DNA of 21,387 nucleotides from an uncultured Rubrobacteraceae bacterium (GCA_902806015.1 CADCUZ010000153.1:1-21387); one strand, 5' to 3'. Positions 1-6,790 are shown, numbered from the stretch's first letter. Numbers and translations: made by a program. The notes: generated by a model from the sequence alone, not told the origin.

Positions 1-3
1 ATA

Positions 4-33
4 TTGTAACACACGAAGCGAATAAAATAAAAT
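4..33 (+). promoter_or_regulatory. sigma-A-like promoter at the left edge
   Basis: TTGTAA at 4-9 and TAAAAT at 28-33 are separated by 18 bases. They match the -35 and -10 consensus at 4/6 and 5/6 positions, in an AT-rich patch within otherwise GC-rich DNA. A transcript from here would start near 40 and run through the hairpin-rich stretch before the tRNA-Gly. On the other strand TACAAT (plus 3-8) could fire leftward out of the window. Assignment is by eye only. Confidence 0.35.
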
Positions 34-34
34 G

Positions 35-252
35 CGGCAGCTTCGAGGTAGGAAAGAGGAGGCGTTGAGGTGAATGGTTACCGTCGAATGCCTGAAAAAG
101 GAAAGTTGACCCTTACCTCTGGCCCCAATGCGGTCGTGCCAGATTGGCGGGCGATGACAATCAGGTTAGGCGCAAGATTCGGGGCAACAGCCGCGAGAGG
201 TACGGAAGCCGTACCCGGCGGGAAAAGCCGAAATACTGACCAGCTACAAAAG
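35..252. other. gene-free, hairpin-rich stretch
   Basis: I see no credible protein gene here. The one open frame (70-342) runs through the tRNA-Gly in antisense and translates the tRNA into the usual spurious peptide. The stretch holds two adjacent small hairpins, 199-205 pairing with 209-215 and 216-219 pairing with 227-230, and a possible long-range GAGGT/ACCTC pairing between about 66 and 119. A structured RNA is possible, but it matches none of the riboswitch or T-box signatures I know. Confidence 0.3.
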
Positions 253-325
253 AGCGGACGACGGGCTTCGAACCCGCGACCTCCAGCTTGGGAAGCTGGC
301 GCTCTACCAACTGAGCTACGTCCGC
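253..325 (-). tRNA. tRNA-Gly (anticodon CCC)
   Basis: Read on the minus strand, this is a 73-base cloverleaf. The acceptor GCGGACG pairs with CGTCCGC, the D arm is GCTC...GAGC, the anticodon stem is CCAGC/GCTGG with a seven-base loop whose centre is CCC (plus 290-292), and the T arm has the TTCGA loop. The discriminator is T and no CCA is encoded, so the tail must be added by tRNA nucleotidyltransferase. CCC reads the glycine codon GGG, which suits a high-GC genome. Confidence 0.95.
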
Positions 326-335
326 ATGAAAGCGG

Positions 336-341
336 ATTTTA
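336..341 (-). promoter_or_regulatory. -10 element of the tRNA-Gly promoter
   Basis: On the minus strand the sequence TGCTAAAAT forms an extended -10 (TG-N-TAAAAT). A weak -35, TTACTA, lies 18 bases upstream. Transcription would start near 329, about four bases before the mature tRNA 5' end. The layout resembles the extended -10 in front of the tRNA-Leu in this window. Confidence 0.45.
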
Positions 342-377
342 GCACGCCAGACACGGCTCTAGTAACCTGGAAACGCT

Positions 378-905
378 TTGGAAAAAGGGCACGGATCTTC
401 CGAGTACGATTTCTGTCCGCGGTGCGGTGGCCGCCTCGTCGCCCGCGTCTTGAAAGAGGCCGACCCGGAGCGGCTGGTGTGCAAGAGCTGCGGGTTCGTC
501 TTCTACCTGGGACCGAAGCTGGTGGCCGGCGCGATCTTCGAGGTGGATGGACAGATCCTCCTCGTCCAGCGGGACATCGAACCGGGGTACGGGAAGTGGA
601 CGTTCCCGGGCGGGTTCGTCGAGAGGGGGGAGAGGGCGGAGGCTGCCGCCGAGCGTGAGGTGCTCGAGGAGTGCGGGGTTGAGATCCGGGCGACGGGCAT
701 CGTCGGGCTCTACTCTTATGATGGTCAGATCCCGGCCATCGCCGTCTTCCGCGCCGAGGCGGTTGGCGGCGAGCCCGTTCCCCTCGACGAGACGATGGAC
801 GTGCAGCGCTTCCCCCGGAACGGGTTGCCGTGGAGCGAGATGGCCTTCCCTAGTACAGAGCAAGCACTGAAGGACTACCTGGCAAACGGGAGAGGGGACC
901 TCTAG
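378..905 (+). CDS. Nudix hydrolase with N-terminal zinc ribbon
   Basis: This encodes a 175-residue Nudix hydrolase. Such enzymes cleave nucleoside diphosphates linked to another group, often NADH, ADP-ribose or oxidised nucleotides. A zinc ribbon lies at residues 13-38 (CPRC and CKSC pairs). The full Nudix box spans 79-101: G79, five residues, E85, seven residues, then REVLEECGV, with both metal-binding glutamates present. The zinc ribbon plus Nudix layout recalls NADH pyrophosphatase-type and ADP-ribose-type enzymes, but the substrate cannot be fixed from sequence. The start is TTG at 378, the only usual start between the in-frame stop at 363 and the first cysteine pair. There is no clear ribosome binding site. 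Its TAG overlaps the stop codon of the convergent acetyltransferase remnant. Confidence 0.88.
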   Translation: MEKGHGSSEYDFCPRCGGRLVARVLKEADPERLVCKSCGFVFYLGPKLVAGAIFEVDGQILLVQRDIEPGYGKWTFPGGFVERGERAEAAAEREVLEECGVEIRATGIVGLYSYDGQIPAIAVFRAEAVGGEPVPLDETMDVQRFPRNGLPWSEMAFPSTEQALKDYLANGRGDL

Positions 906-1443
906 CCTCCCGCGACGCGCGAGAGCAGCACGTCGAGATCCTTCCATCCGTAGACCGCTTCGGGCAATCACGCGCCGCCGAGCTCGAAGCCGTCTTCGGC
1001 GACGAGGACGCCTCCGAGCGACTCGTAGAACCGCTGGGCGGGTCCGTTGTCGGCGAACACCCAGAGGAGCATCGAGGGCACGCGGCGCCTCGCGAGGTGC
1101 CGGGCGACGGCGCCCACGAGGCGCCTTCCGGCGCCGATGCCCTGACGAGAGGGGGGCACGTAGAGCGTCTCGAGCTCCCCTTCGTAGTCTCCAAGGTCTC
1201 GCGAGGGATTTTTCTGGTGCGGCCGGACGCGAACCCGAAGACCTCGCCGTCGTCCTCAGCCACGAACACGCAGCCCGAGTCCTCCGCGTCGGTGAATCGC
1301 TCCTGCCAGAGTCGCTCGGACTCGTGGTAGGAGAGCCCGTTTAGGTGGGCGTCGGGCACTATGCCCCTGTACGTCGCGCGCCACGTGTCTACATGCACGA
1401 CGGAGATTCCTCGCTCGTCGGAGACCATCGCTGGCCGTATCAG
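902..1443 (-). pseudogene. GNAT family acetyltransferase, broken (frameshift plus nonsense codon)
   Basis: This is a remnant of a roughly 180-residue GNAT N-acetyltransferase, a family that moves acetyl from acetyl-CoA to amines. The N-terminal half (HVDTWRATYRGIVPDAHL; VFVAEDDGEVFGFASG) reads in one frame. The acetyl-CoA-binding half (YVPPSRQGIGAGRRL; DNGPAQRFYESLGG) reads in another. A one-base deletion in the T run at 1209-1213 (an A run on the coding strand) reconciles the two. A TGA at 968-970 then interrupts the second frame, and family-like sequence (LPEAVYGWKDLDVLL) continues in the same frame to TAG at 902-904. A CGA-to-TGA transition would explain this stop. The natural start seems to be CTG 1443, overlapping the stop of the upstream decarboxylase gene and followed by IRPA; the first ATG is at 1428. 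It is probably non-functional. Confidence 0.82.
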
Positions 1444-2009
1444 GGGTTTTCGCCCCTGGCTTCCAGGTGCAGGGACGCCTCGACGGCCGCCAGGATCTGC
1501 GTCTCATCCGCGAGACGACCGACCCCCGGAAGTTCCTCGGTGGAGGCCATCAATCCCTCCGCCGGGCCCACGAAGCGGTGCCCCCAACCCTTCAGCGTCT
1601 CGACGTTGCGGGTCGTGACCGGGTTGGCCCACATCTCGGGGTTCATCGCGGGGGCCCAGAGGACCGTCCTGGCGCCGGCGATGATCGTGGCCGAGAGCAG
1701 GTCGTCGCCGAGGCCGACAGCGGCCCGCGCCATCGAGTCGGCGGTCGCCGGGGCAACGAGCACCAGGTCAGCCCAACGCGCCAGGGAGACGTGCTCGACC
1801 CGGCCCGAACGCTCCCACCAAGTCTCGTCTGTGTAGACAGGTTCTCCTGCGGCCACCGCCAGCGTCTCCTCCGGGACGAAGCGGAAGGCGGCTTCGGTGG
1901 CGAGGACCCTCACCTCGTGGCCGGCCTCTCCTAGGCGTCTGATCACGCCGGGTGCCTTGTAGGCGGCGATGCCCCCCGTCACACCAATTAGTATCTTCCG
2001 GGCGTCCAT
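1440..2009 (-). CDS. CoaC-like flavoprotein decarboxylase, stand-alone
   Basis: This 189-residue protein belongs to the HFCD flavoprotein family. The family includes the CoaC half of CoaBC, which decarboxylates phosphopantothenoylcysteine in coenzyme A synthesis, and also EpiD-type peptide decarboxylases. The FMN-binding start VTGGIAAYKA is at residues 10-19, the catalytic-type His is H73 (VEHVSLARWADLV), and the PAMN motif is at 120-123. The ACG tripeptide that normally follows in the substrate clamp is replaced by AST (155-157), so the usual cysteine is missing. No CoaB domain follows. I chose ATG 2009 because a -10-like TATACT lies seven bases before it, fitting a leaderless mRNA. An in-frame GTG at 2030 is the alternative and has no ribosome binding site either. 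The stop overlaps the start of the acetyltransferase remnant. Confidence 0.8.
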   Translation of the reverse strand: MDARKILIGVTGGIAAYKAPGVIRRLGEAGHEVRVLATEAAFRFVPEETLAVAAGEPVYTDETWWERSGRVEHVSLARWADLVLVAPATADSMARAAVGLGDDLLSATIIAGARTVLWAPAMNPEMWANPVTTRNVETLKGWGHRFVGPAEGLMASTEELPGVGRLADETQILAAVEASLHLEARGENP

Positions 2010-2016
2010 GCGCAGC

Positions 2017-2022
2017 AGTATA
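2017..2022 (-). promoter_or_regulatory. -10 element (TATACT) for the CoaC-like gene
   Basis: TATACT on the minus strand ends seven bases before ATG 2009. Transcription would begin at or next to the A of the start codon. No Shine-Dalgarno sequence is present and no good -35 is visible. Confidence 0.45.
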
Positions 2023-2050
2023 CTCGGCACGAACCGCTCGAGATTGCGGG

Positions 2051-2078
2051 TTAGAAGCAGGTCGCGAGATGGTACTAT
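2051..2078 (+). promoter_or_regulatory. extended -10 promoter upstream of the 58-residue gene
   Basis: TGGTACTAT (2070-2078) is an extended -10 with the TG-N motif. TTAGAA at 2051-2056 sits 16 bases upstream as a weak -35. It resembles the tRNA-Leu promoter (TTAGAT, TGGTACAAT). A start near 2085 would give a leader of about 50 bases. Confidence 0.4.
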
Positions 2079-2134
2079 ACGTGCCCCGGTACAAGGAGGC
2101 CGGGAACACGCTACGGACGGAAGGACGGAGGTAA

Positions 2135-2311
2135 GTGGTCAGTAAAGTGCGGAGCCTGCACTGGCTAGAGGATCTCAAGGAGTCACAGAGGCTCATCGCC
2201 CGCGAGGAGCGGCGCAAGGAGGAGATCTTGGGCGTGTTCCGCGAGCTCTACGAGATTTCCGTGAAGACCCCCGAACCGCCCGTCTTCACGCCTTGGCGCC
2301 CGTCCTGGTAG
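2135..2311 (+). CDS. small 58-residue hypothetical protein
   Basis: I do not recognise the family. GTG at 2135 is preceded by GGAGG at 2127-2131, close but usable, and the frame runs to TAG at 2309-2311. Residues 9-42 are rich in Glu, Arg, Lys and Leu and should form one charged amphipathic helix (IAREERRKEEILGVFRELYE). The tail is proline- and tryptophan-rich, ending FTPWRPSW. There are no cysteines, signal peptide or membrane segment. Third codon positions are strongly G/C, as in neighbouring genes. A promoter-like element lies upstream and the dehydrogenase gene starts 58 bases downstream. The short length makes it easy for gene callers to miss. Function is unknown. Confidence 0.6.
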   Translation: MVSKVRSLHWLEDLKESQRLIAREERRKEEILGVFRELYEISVKTPEPPVFTPWRPSW

Positions 2312-2355
2312 GGATCTCACGCCGGGCCCGCCCAAACCGCCCTCGCTTTTCCCGC

Positions 2356-2361
2356 TAAGAT
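2356..2361 (+). promoter_or_regulatory. -10-like TAAGAT for the SDR gene
   Basis: TAAGAT ends eight bases before ATG 2370 and there is no Shine-Dalgarno sequence in between. The arrangement suits a leaderless transcript. No convincing -35 is seen. Confidence 0.35.
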
Positions 2362-2369
2362 AGCTTCTC

Positions 2370-3152
2370 ATGGAGCAGGCACTCGAAGGTAAGGTGGCCC
2401 TGGTCACCGGCGCCTCCAGCGGTATCGGCGAGGCCGCCGCGCTGGAGCTGGTACGGCGCGGCGCCTCGGTGGCCGTCGCGGCCCGGTCAGTCGAGAAACT
2501 GGAGGATCTGGCCGGCAGGGCGTCCGCTGCCGGCGGCAGGGTCCTGGTGGTGAAGGCCGACGTGGGGGACCGGGAATCCGTCCGGGCGATGGTCGGGAAG
2601 GTCCTTGGGGAGTTTGGCCGGCTGGACGTGCTCGTGAACAACGCGGGTCTCGGGCTCTCCGGGCGGATCTCGGAGCTGCGGGCGGAGGACCTGCTCTACG
2701 TCTTCGGGGTGAACACTATTGGTCCTTTGAACTGTGTGCAGGCCGCGCTGCCGCACATGGGGATGGGAGGCAGGATCGTCAATGTCTCCTCCGTGGTCGG
2801 CAAGCGCGCCATTCCGAAGGTCGGGGGGTACTGCTCCACCAAGTTTGCCCTTAACGCCATCTCGGACTCGTTGCGGGTGGAAGTGGCGGACCGGGGGATC
2901 TCCGTGACCAGCGTCTACCCTGGCACGACTCGCACCGCTTTTAGGGACAACTCTCGCCGGACGAGGGACGAAAAGCGCGGCTGGCGCCCGAAGGGCGTAA
3001 CACCCAAGAGGGTGGCGAAAAAAATAGCGGACGCCGCGCAAAGAGGGCCACGCGACGTGTACGTGACGCTCCCCGACCGGCTCTTCGTCGCGGGGGTGTC
3101 ACTTTTTCCGGGCTTGACGGACCGCATCCTGCGGTCCTGGGCGAAAGACTAG
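2370..3152 (+). CDS. classical short-chain dehydrogenase/reductase (SDR)
   Basis: This 260-residue cytosolic oxidoreductase uses NAD(P)H on an unidentified alcohol or ketone. The Rossmann cofactor motif TGASSGIG is at residues 13-20, NNAG at 90-93, the structural Asn of VNT at 115, the catalytic serine at 140-141, and YCSTK (Tyr154, Lys158) completes the active site. The PG motif after the active site is present (YPGTTRTAF, 183-191). The A-A-R (37-39) after strand beta-2 suggests an NADPH preference. Length is normal for the class. A basic C-terminal segment (196-220) and a hydrophobic end (238-248) suggest loose membrane association, as in DltE/YqjQ-like SDRs. The start ATG is unambiguous. 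The decayed frame downstream begins about 33 bases later. Confidence 0.9.
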   Translation: MEQALEGKVALVTGASSGIGEAAALELVRRGASVAVAARSVEKLEDLAGRASAAGGRVLVVKADVGDRESVRAMVGKVLGEFGRLDVLVNNAGLGLSGRISELRAEDLLYVFGVNTIGPLNCVQAALPHMGMGGRIVNVSSVVGKRAIPKVGGYCSTKFALNAISDSLRVEVADRGISVTSVYPGTTRTAFRDNSRRTRDEKRGWRPKGVTPKRVAKKIADAAQRGPRDVYVTLPDRLFVAGVSLFPGLTDRILRSWAKD

Positions 3153-3185
3153 GCCCCTTGGGTTTCGAGGAGAGCGCTGACCCGT

Positions 3186-3783
3186 TTGCGCCGCTACCGC
3201 GGCGAGGTCGACCGCTCTGTGGGGCTTGCTCCCGAGATAGAGGGCGTCACCCGCAGCTTCTCCCACCGACTCTTCGGCGGGTTGGAGTACGCGGCGGTAC
3301 TCGCGCAGGAGGCCGGGATTCGAGGTCGAGGCTTCGCACACTGGGGGCTTCTTCGTCCTCAGCGTCACCTTAACCCCGGGCATAGAAGCCCAGGGTCGAG
3401 TTCGGGGTGCCCGGCGGCGTGGCGGCCGAGGCCGACGAGGACCTTATGCACGAGGAGTCGAGCCGCTACAGGCTCGACCCGCCGGGTTACTTGGGCCGCG
3501 TTTTCGGCTGGTCGCGGGCCGTCGGGGGGCACCGCCGGATCTTTGCCGTCTACAGAAACGGCGTGTGGAAGACGAAGGAGCTTTCGTGGCGAGGTCTCGG
3601 GGCCGGGTGGGGGACCCCGACGACGTGCTCAACAGGTTCTACCTGAGGATACTGGGCCGGCACTTAGACCTCGCGCCGACTACGGGGGGCGTCGGCCGGC
3701 AGTGGGGCGCCGCCGAATGGTATGGCGTCGCCCGGTGCCTCAGCGGCGAAGCCGCCCCGCGGCAGTTGCGCCTGCCCCGTTAA
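3186..3783 (+). pseudogene. decayed gene of unknown function, at least three frameshifts
   Basis: Coding-like sequence with G/C-rich third positions jumps between the three plus frames. Frame one gives a segment ending SHRLFGGLEYAAVLAQEAG (to about 3316). Frame two then gives GFEVEASHTGGFFVLSVTLT (to about 3400). Frame three gives RRIFAVYRNGVWKTKE (to about 3580). The end returns to frame two with DPDDVLNRFYLRILGRHLDL and a TAA at 3781-3783. Two junctions lie in G runs (3315-3317 and around 3400) and the third between about 3580 and 3625. The reconstructed product is about 200 residues and I do not recognise it. TTG 3186 is a possible start. Some open frame exists on the minus strand (3099-3383), so decay rather than a wrong-strand call is likely but not certain. 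Confidence 0.5.
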
Positions 3784-3820
3784 GGACGCCGGTGTTGTTC
3801 CTCAACCCACTTCCACGCAA

Positions 3821-3837
3821 GAGAAGCGTGTATAGCG
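3821..3837. terminator. small hairpin between convergent genes
   Basis: CACGC and GCGTG form a five-base-pair stem around a seven-base loop, between the decayed plus-strand gene and the end of the minus-strand nuclease operon. There is no T tract on either strand, so a role in termination is weakly supported. Confidence 0.2.
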
Positions 3838-3867
3838 GGAGAGCTCCGGCCCGCCCCGCCGTCCACG

Positions 3868-4203
3868 CTACTTTCCGGGCTCCCTGGCGGAGCGGACCTC
3901 GTAGGATGTGCCGGAGGCGGCGGGGATCGGGCGCAGCAGCCCCCGGCCCACGAGTTCTTCGAACGCCTCCACTATGGCCCCATCGGGGTGGTCCTTCAGC
4001 GTGCCGCGCAGGTCCTTGCGGTTGATCTCGCCCCGGGCCAGAAAGGAGCAGAGGCCCGCGTACAGCACCTGGGCTGCGGGGGAGATGGGGAGCGCCCACA
4101 CCTCTGGTTCGTACCAGAAGAGGCCGATGCCCGCCGCGTTCTCCGGCCGCCCTCCGCGGGCATCCCGAAGCCGGACGACCTCGGTAAGGCCTTGCCACTC
4201 CAC
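3868..4203 (-). CDS. 111-residue winged-helix-like protein coupled to the nuclease gene
   Basis: This is an uncharacterised protein. GTG 4203-4201 shares one base with the TAG of the upstream nuclease gene (TAGTG), so translation is probably coupled. Residues 29-40 (FWYEPEVWALPI) lead into predicted helices 41-57, then GEINRKDLRGTLK (58-70) and IVEAFEELVGRGLLRPI (77-93), followed by a short hairpin-like tail. The helix, turn and helix plus 'GLL' wing resemble winged helix-turn-helix domains found in replication-initiator and phage-type proteins. That similarity is inferred from pattern, not from a search. The open frame extends far upstream inside the nuclease gene, but that part is a shadow with an unnatural Arg/Pro composition. 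It may regulate or partner the nuclease. Confidence 0.72.
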   Translation of the reverse strand: MEWQGLTEVVRLRDARGGRPENAAGIGLFWYEPEVWALPISPAAQVLYAGLCSFLARGEINRKDLRGTLKDHPDGAIVEAFEELVGRGLLRPIPAASGTSYEVRSAREPGK

Positions 4204-6668
4204 TACAAGACCGTGCGAACCGTTTCGCCGACGGTGGGGGTATGGATCTTGTGGTCCGGGGCCAGGCGAAAGGCGAGGTCGCTTATGCGGCGGCGGGAGC
4301 CGTGGATCAGGATTATCTGACGCGGGGAGAGCTTTTTGGTTATGCCGAGCAGCTCGTCCTGGGTGCAGTGGGCGGCGAAGGAGACGCGCTTGACCCGCCA
4401 CTGCTCCACCTCGCCCTCGGCGCGGTGCGCCCCGTAGGAGGAGGCGGCGTTCGACGGCAGGATCACGGCGTTCTTCGGGTCCCCCTCGAGGCGCCGGCGG
4501 TAGAAGGCGCTCGCCCCGCCCTGCATCGTTACTGGTGAGGCTATAACGGCGCACGGGTTCGTGAGGATGCGCTCGCGAGCCTTGTCGTCGTTGGCGACGG
4601 CCCGGATGTTGTCTGAGAAAAAGATCTCGCGCGGGTCACTGTGCTGCAGGTACGGCTTCATGTACCCGAGCTGCTCGGCGTAGAGCCGCTCTGAGGTCGT
4701 CACCACGGAGCCGTCCACGTAGATAAATACGTCGCGGTCTAGGCCGTACTCCCGAGCGTAGTGCTTGAGGCCGAGGATGATCTCTTGTGCCTGCCCGAGC
4801 GCGTAGGTCGGGATGAGCACGCTCCCGCCCCGCTCCATCGTGGTGTCGTTGATGGTTTCGACCATGGTCCTTATGGAATCGGAGAAGGGCTGGGGCTTCT
4901 GGTCGGCGAGCGTCGCCTCCATGATGAGCAGGTCTATGTCCTTCACGTTGGGCAACTGCGCCGAGGGGATGGAGAAATGGTCCTCCATGCAGATGTCGCC
5001 CGTGTGAAAGACCGTGGCCGGTCCGGACCTCAGCAACACGCTCGCGGCGCCCAATATGTGGCCGCTCTCCGTGAGCGTTACCCTCGCGTCCCCGATCTTC
5101 AAGGGCTTGCCGAACGGCACGGGCACGAGCCTCTTCCTAACCTCGTGTATCGGTGCCCCGCCCGGCAGGCCGCCGCCCATCGCCGCGTGGTCGTTGAGCG
5201 CGCTCACGATAAGCTTCGCCGACGGGGGGGTGCAGTAGATCGGCAACCCCGGCCGGTCCCTGACCAGGAGCGGCAGCGCCCCACAGTGGTCCAGGTGGGC
5301 GTGGGTTATGACCGCCGCGTCGAGCCGGTCTATGGCCCCGAAGTTGGGAGCGGCCGGCCCCCTGCCGTCCGGCTTGATGCCGGCGTCCACCAGCACCCGC
5401 GTCGCCCCGAAATCGAGCAGGTGGCTGCTGCCGCCCACCTTCCCGGCCCCACCGAGGGCCCGGAACGAGAGCGTCGGCCTGGGTCGGGCGTAGCCCCCGT
5501 TGCCGTTCCCCCCCGGCCTCGGCGGCTCTACCGGGGCTTTCGGTGGGGCCGGGGAGGGGTCTGGGTCATCGGCTTCCTCCTCTGCGGGCTTGGGGGCCTG
5601 GGCGCGCGGGGCGCGCAGGTCGGCCTGGGCCTGGAGAACCTTCCCCATGAACTCCAGGAGGTGGGCTGTCTTGGCGGCGGAATCGAGCGAGGCGGGCAGG
5701 GCGCCGACCTCGTTTTTTACGGCGCGCACCAGCAGCTCGCCGAAGCCTTCGTCGGTAAACCGGGCGTTCTGCAGGGCGTTCTTTATGCGGTCTCGTTCGG
5801 CCACCACGCGCCCGAGCTCCTCGTGCAGCTCCTCGACGCGTTCGGCGGCCCGGGAGTAGGCTGACCGTTCGCTCTGCAGGGCGCGCTCCAGTTGGTCGCC
5901 GCGCCGGTCGAGCTCGGCGATGCGCTCGTCGAGGCGGCCCCTGGCGTCCAGGGCGGAGGCGGCCTGCTCCTCGGCCTTCCGGAGCAACTCCGACGCGCCG
6001 CTGCGCTCGCCAGTGAGGACGTCCACCTCCTCGGAGAGGGCGGCGGCTCGCTCGTTTGCCACCCTAGAGGCGAACGAGAGCCGCTCGTTCTCGCCCTTCA
6101 GCCGCTCCAGCTCGGTTTCGAGCTCCCGCACGTGGGCGTCTTCGGAGGCCTTCTTCTGGGCAGCCCCCTTCTCTACGCGCCAGGCGGCCGTCAGCTCCGC
6201 GACGGCCGCGGGGTCCTGATCATCTTCCTCCGCGATTAACGACGCCAGGAGGAGACCCTCCGTAGTGTGGGCCGCCGTCAGCTCTTCGAGGTTCTCCGCG
6301 GAGAGGCCCTCCAGGGCGTCGAAGGTCTCGGGCGGGATCTGCTCCTGAACGGCGGTCCTGAACGCGCCCCAGGCGGCCGGGTCCTGGCTTATCCTTCGCG
6401 CCAAGCCCCGCAAAAGCGCCGCCCCGCCCCCGGATTTGCGCGTGAGGGCGTCGGCCTGGATGCCCCTGGGGAGCAGGACCTCGTCGAGCCCGGGCACGCT
6501 TTTGCAGAGCTCCGCCAGCGCACGACGGGTGTCGAGCCTACCGAGGCGGCCCATCACCAATTCCTCGGGCAGGTCCTCGGGCGGACGCCTGTCTAGCCGG
6601 GCCCCGTCGGCCTCCTCGTCCGGGTTTCTTCCCTCAATTTCTTCGTCTTTGGGTATGGGATCTGACAC
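4203..6668 (-). CDS. coiled-coil metallo-beta-lactamase/beta-CASP ribonuclease-like protein
   Basis: This 821-residue protein has three parts. Residues 1-150 are acidic and helical. Residues 160-300 form a long coiled coil with heptad Leu/Glu/Arg patterning. A Pro-rich linker (354-395) leads to a metallo-beta-lactamase fold with a beta-CASP insert (400-821). The zinc ligands are present: HAHLDH at 456-461, His537 in SGHILGA, and HTGD with Asp558. The beta-CASP motifs follow: motif A Glu584 (IMEATLA), motif B His767 (FAAHCTQDE) and motif C His789 (ILIHG). These match the CPSF73/archaeal aCPSF1 side of the family, which are RNA endo- or exonucleases, more than bacterial RNase J, although the N-terminal KH domains of aCPSF1 are absent. 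Start GTG 6668 has GGAGGG seven bases upstream (6676-6681), and a TATAAC lies at 6694-6699. No transmembrane segment is present. Confidence 0.88.
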   Translation of the reverse strand: MSDPIPKDEEIEGRNPDEEADGARLDRRPPEDLPEELVMGRLGRLDTRRALAELCKSVPGLDEVLLPRGIQADALTRKSGGGAALLRGLARRISQDPAAWGAFRTAVQEQIPPETFDALEGLSAENLEELTAAHTTEGLLLASLIAEEDDQDPAAVAELTAAWRVEKGAAQKKASEDAHVRELETELERLKGENERLSFASRVANERAAALSEEVDVLTGERSGASELLRKAEEQAASALDARGRLDERIAELDRRGDQLERALQSERSAYSRAAERVEELHEELGRVVAERDRIKNALQNARFTDEGFGELLVRAVKNEVGALPASLDSAAKTAHLLEFMGKVLQAQADLRAPRAQAPKPAEEEADDPDPSPAPPKAPVEPPRPGGNGNGGYARPRPTLSFRALGGAGKVGGSSHLLDFGATRVLVDAGIKPDGRGPAAPNFGAIDRLDAAVITHAHLDHCGALPLLVRDRPGLPIYCTPPSAKLIVSALNDHAAMGGGLPGGAPIHEVRKRLVPVPFGKPLKIGDARVTLTESGHILGAASVLLRSGPATVFHTGDICMEDHFSIPSAQLPNVKDIDLLIMEATLADQKPQPFSDSIRTMVETINDTTMERGGSVLIPTYALGQAQEIILGLKHYAREYGLDRDVFIYVDGSVVTTSERLYAEQLGYMKPYLQHSDPREIFFSDNIRAVANDDKARERILTNPCAVIASPVTMQGGASAFYRRRLEGDPKNAVILPSNAASSYGAHRAEGEVEQWRVKRVSFAAHCTQDELLGITKKLSPRQIILIHGSRRRISDLAFRLAPDHKIHTPTVGETVRTVL

Positions 6669-6693
6669 GAGAACTCCCTCCGCGAATAGGAAT

Positions 6694-6699
6694 GTTATA
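6694..6699 (-). promoter_or_regulatory. -10-like TATAAC upstream of the nuclease gene
   Basis: TATAAC on the minus strand lies 25 bases before GTG 6668, leaving room for a short leader that carries the GGAGGG ribosome binding site. The AT-rich 6690-6735 region supports a promoter. No clear -35 is visible. Confidence 0.35.
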
Positions 6700-6775
6700 A
6701 GGAGTCTTCATTCTGTCGTGATTCTATCATGGGGGTTATGGGGTCCCGCCGCGCTTCTCTTCGGACCCGTTCTCG

Positions 6776-6781
6776 TATAGA
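6776..6781 (+). promoter_or_regulatory. -10-like TATAGA for the 89-residue gene
   Basis: TATAGA ends nine bases before ATG 6791 and no ribosome binding site is present, so the message would be leaderless or nearly so. The element is divergent from the nuclease promoter region. Confidence 0.35.
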
Positions 6782-6790
6782 CTGCCCGGC

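Noticed and set aside
231..260. Resemblance of CCGAA...CAGCTA to part of the ydaO (c-di-AMP) riboswitch
   Set aside because: The other conserved blocks of that riboswitch are missing and no gene lies in the right place downstream.
70..342. 90-residue open frame at the left edge with AGGAGG nearby
   Set aside because: Its second half is the antisense of tRNA-Gly, giving the familiar tRNA-derived peptide (SNPRPPAWEAG), and codon use is not coding-like.
339..971. 210-residue minus-strand frame over the Nudix gene
   Set aside because: It covers an intact Nudix box on the other strand and shows no recognisable motif.
2069..2134. 21-codon frame ending just before the 58-residue gene (possible leader peptide)
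   Set aside because: Its ATG lies within the likely -10 element, so it would be upstream of the transcript start.
4204..4554. Upstream extension of the 111-residue protein
   Set aside because: It is a shadow of the nuclease C-terminus; composition is Arg/Pro-rich and the coupled GTG at 4203 is a better start.
4761..5864. 367-residue plus-strand frame inside the nuclease gene
   Set aside because: High-GC antisense shadow; no domain, and it lies over a gene with intact catalytic motifs on the other strand.
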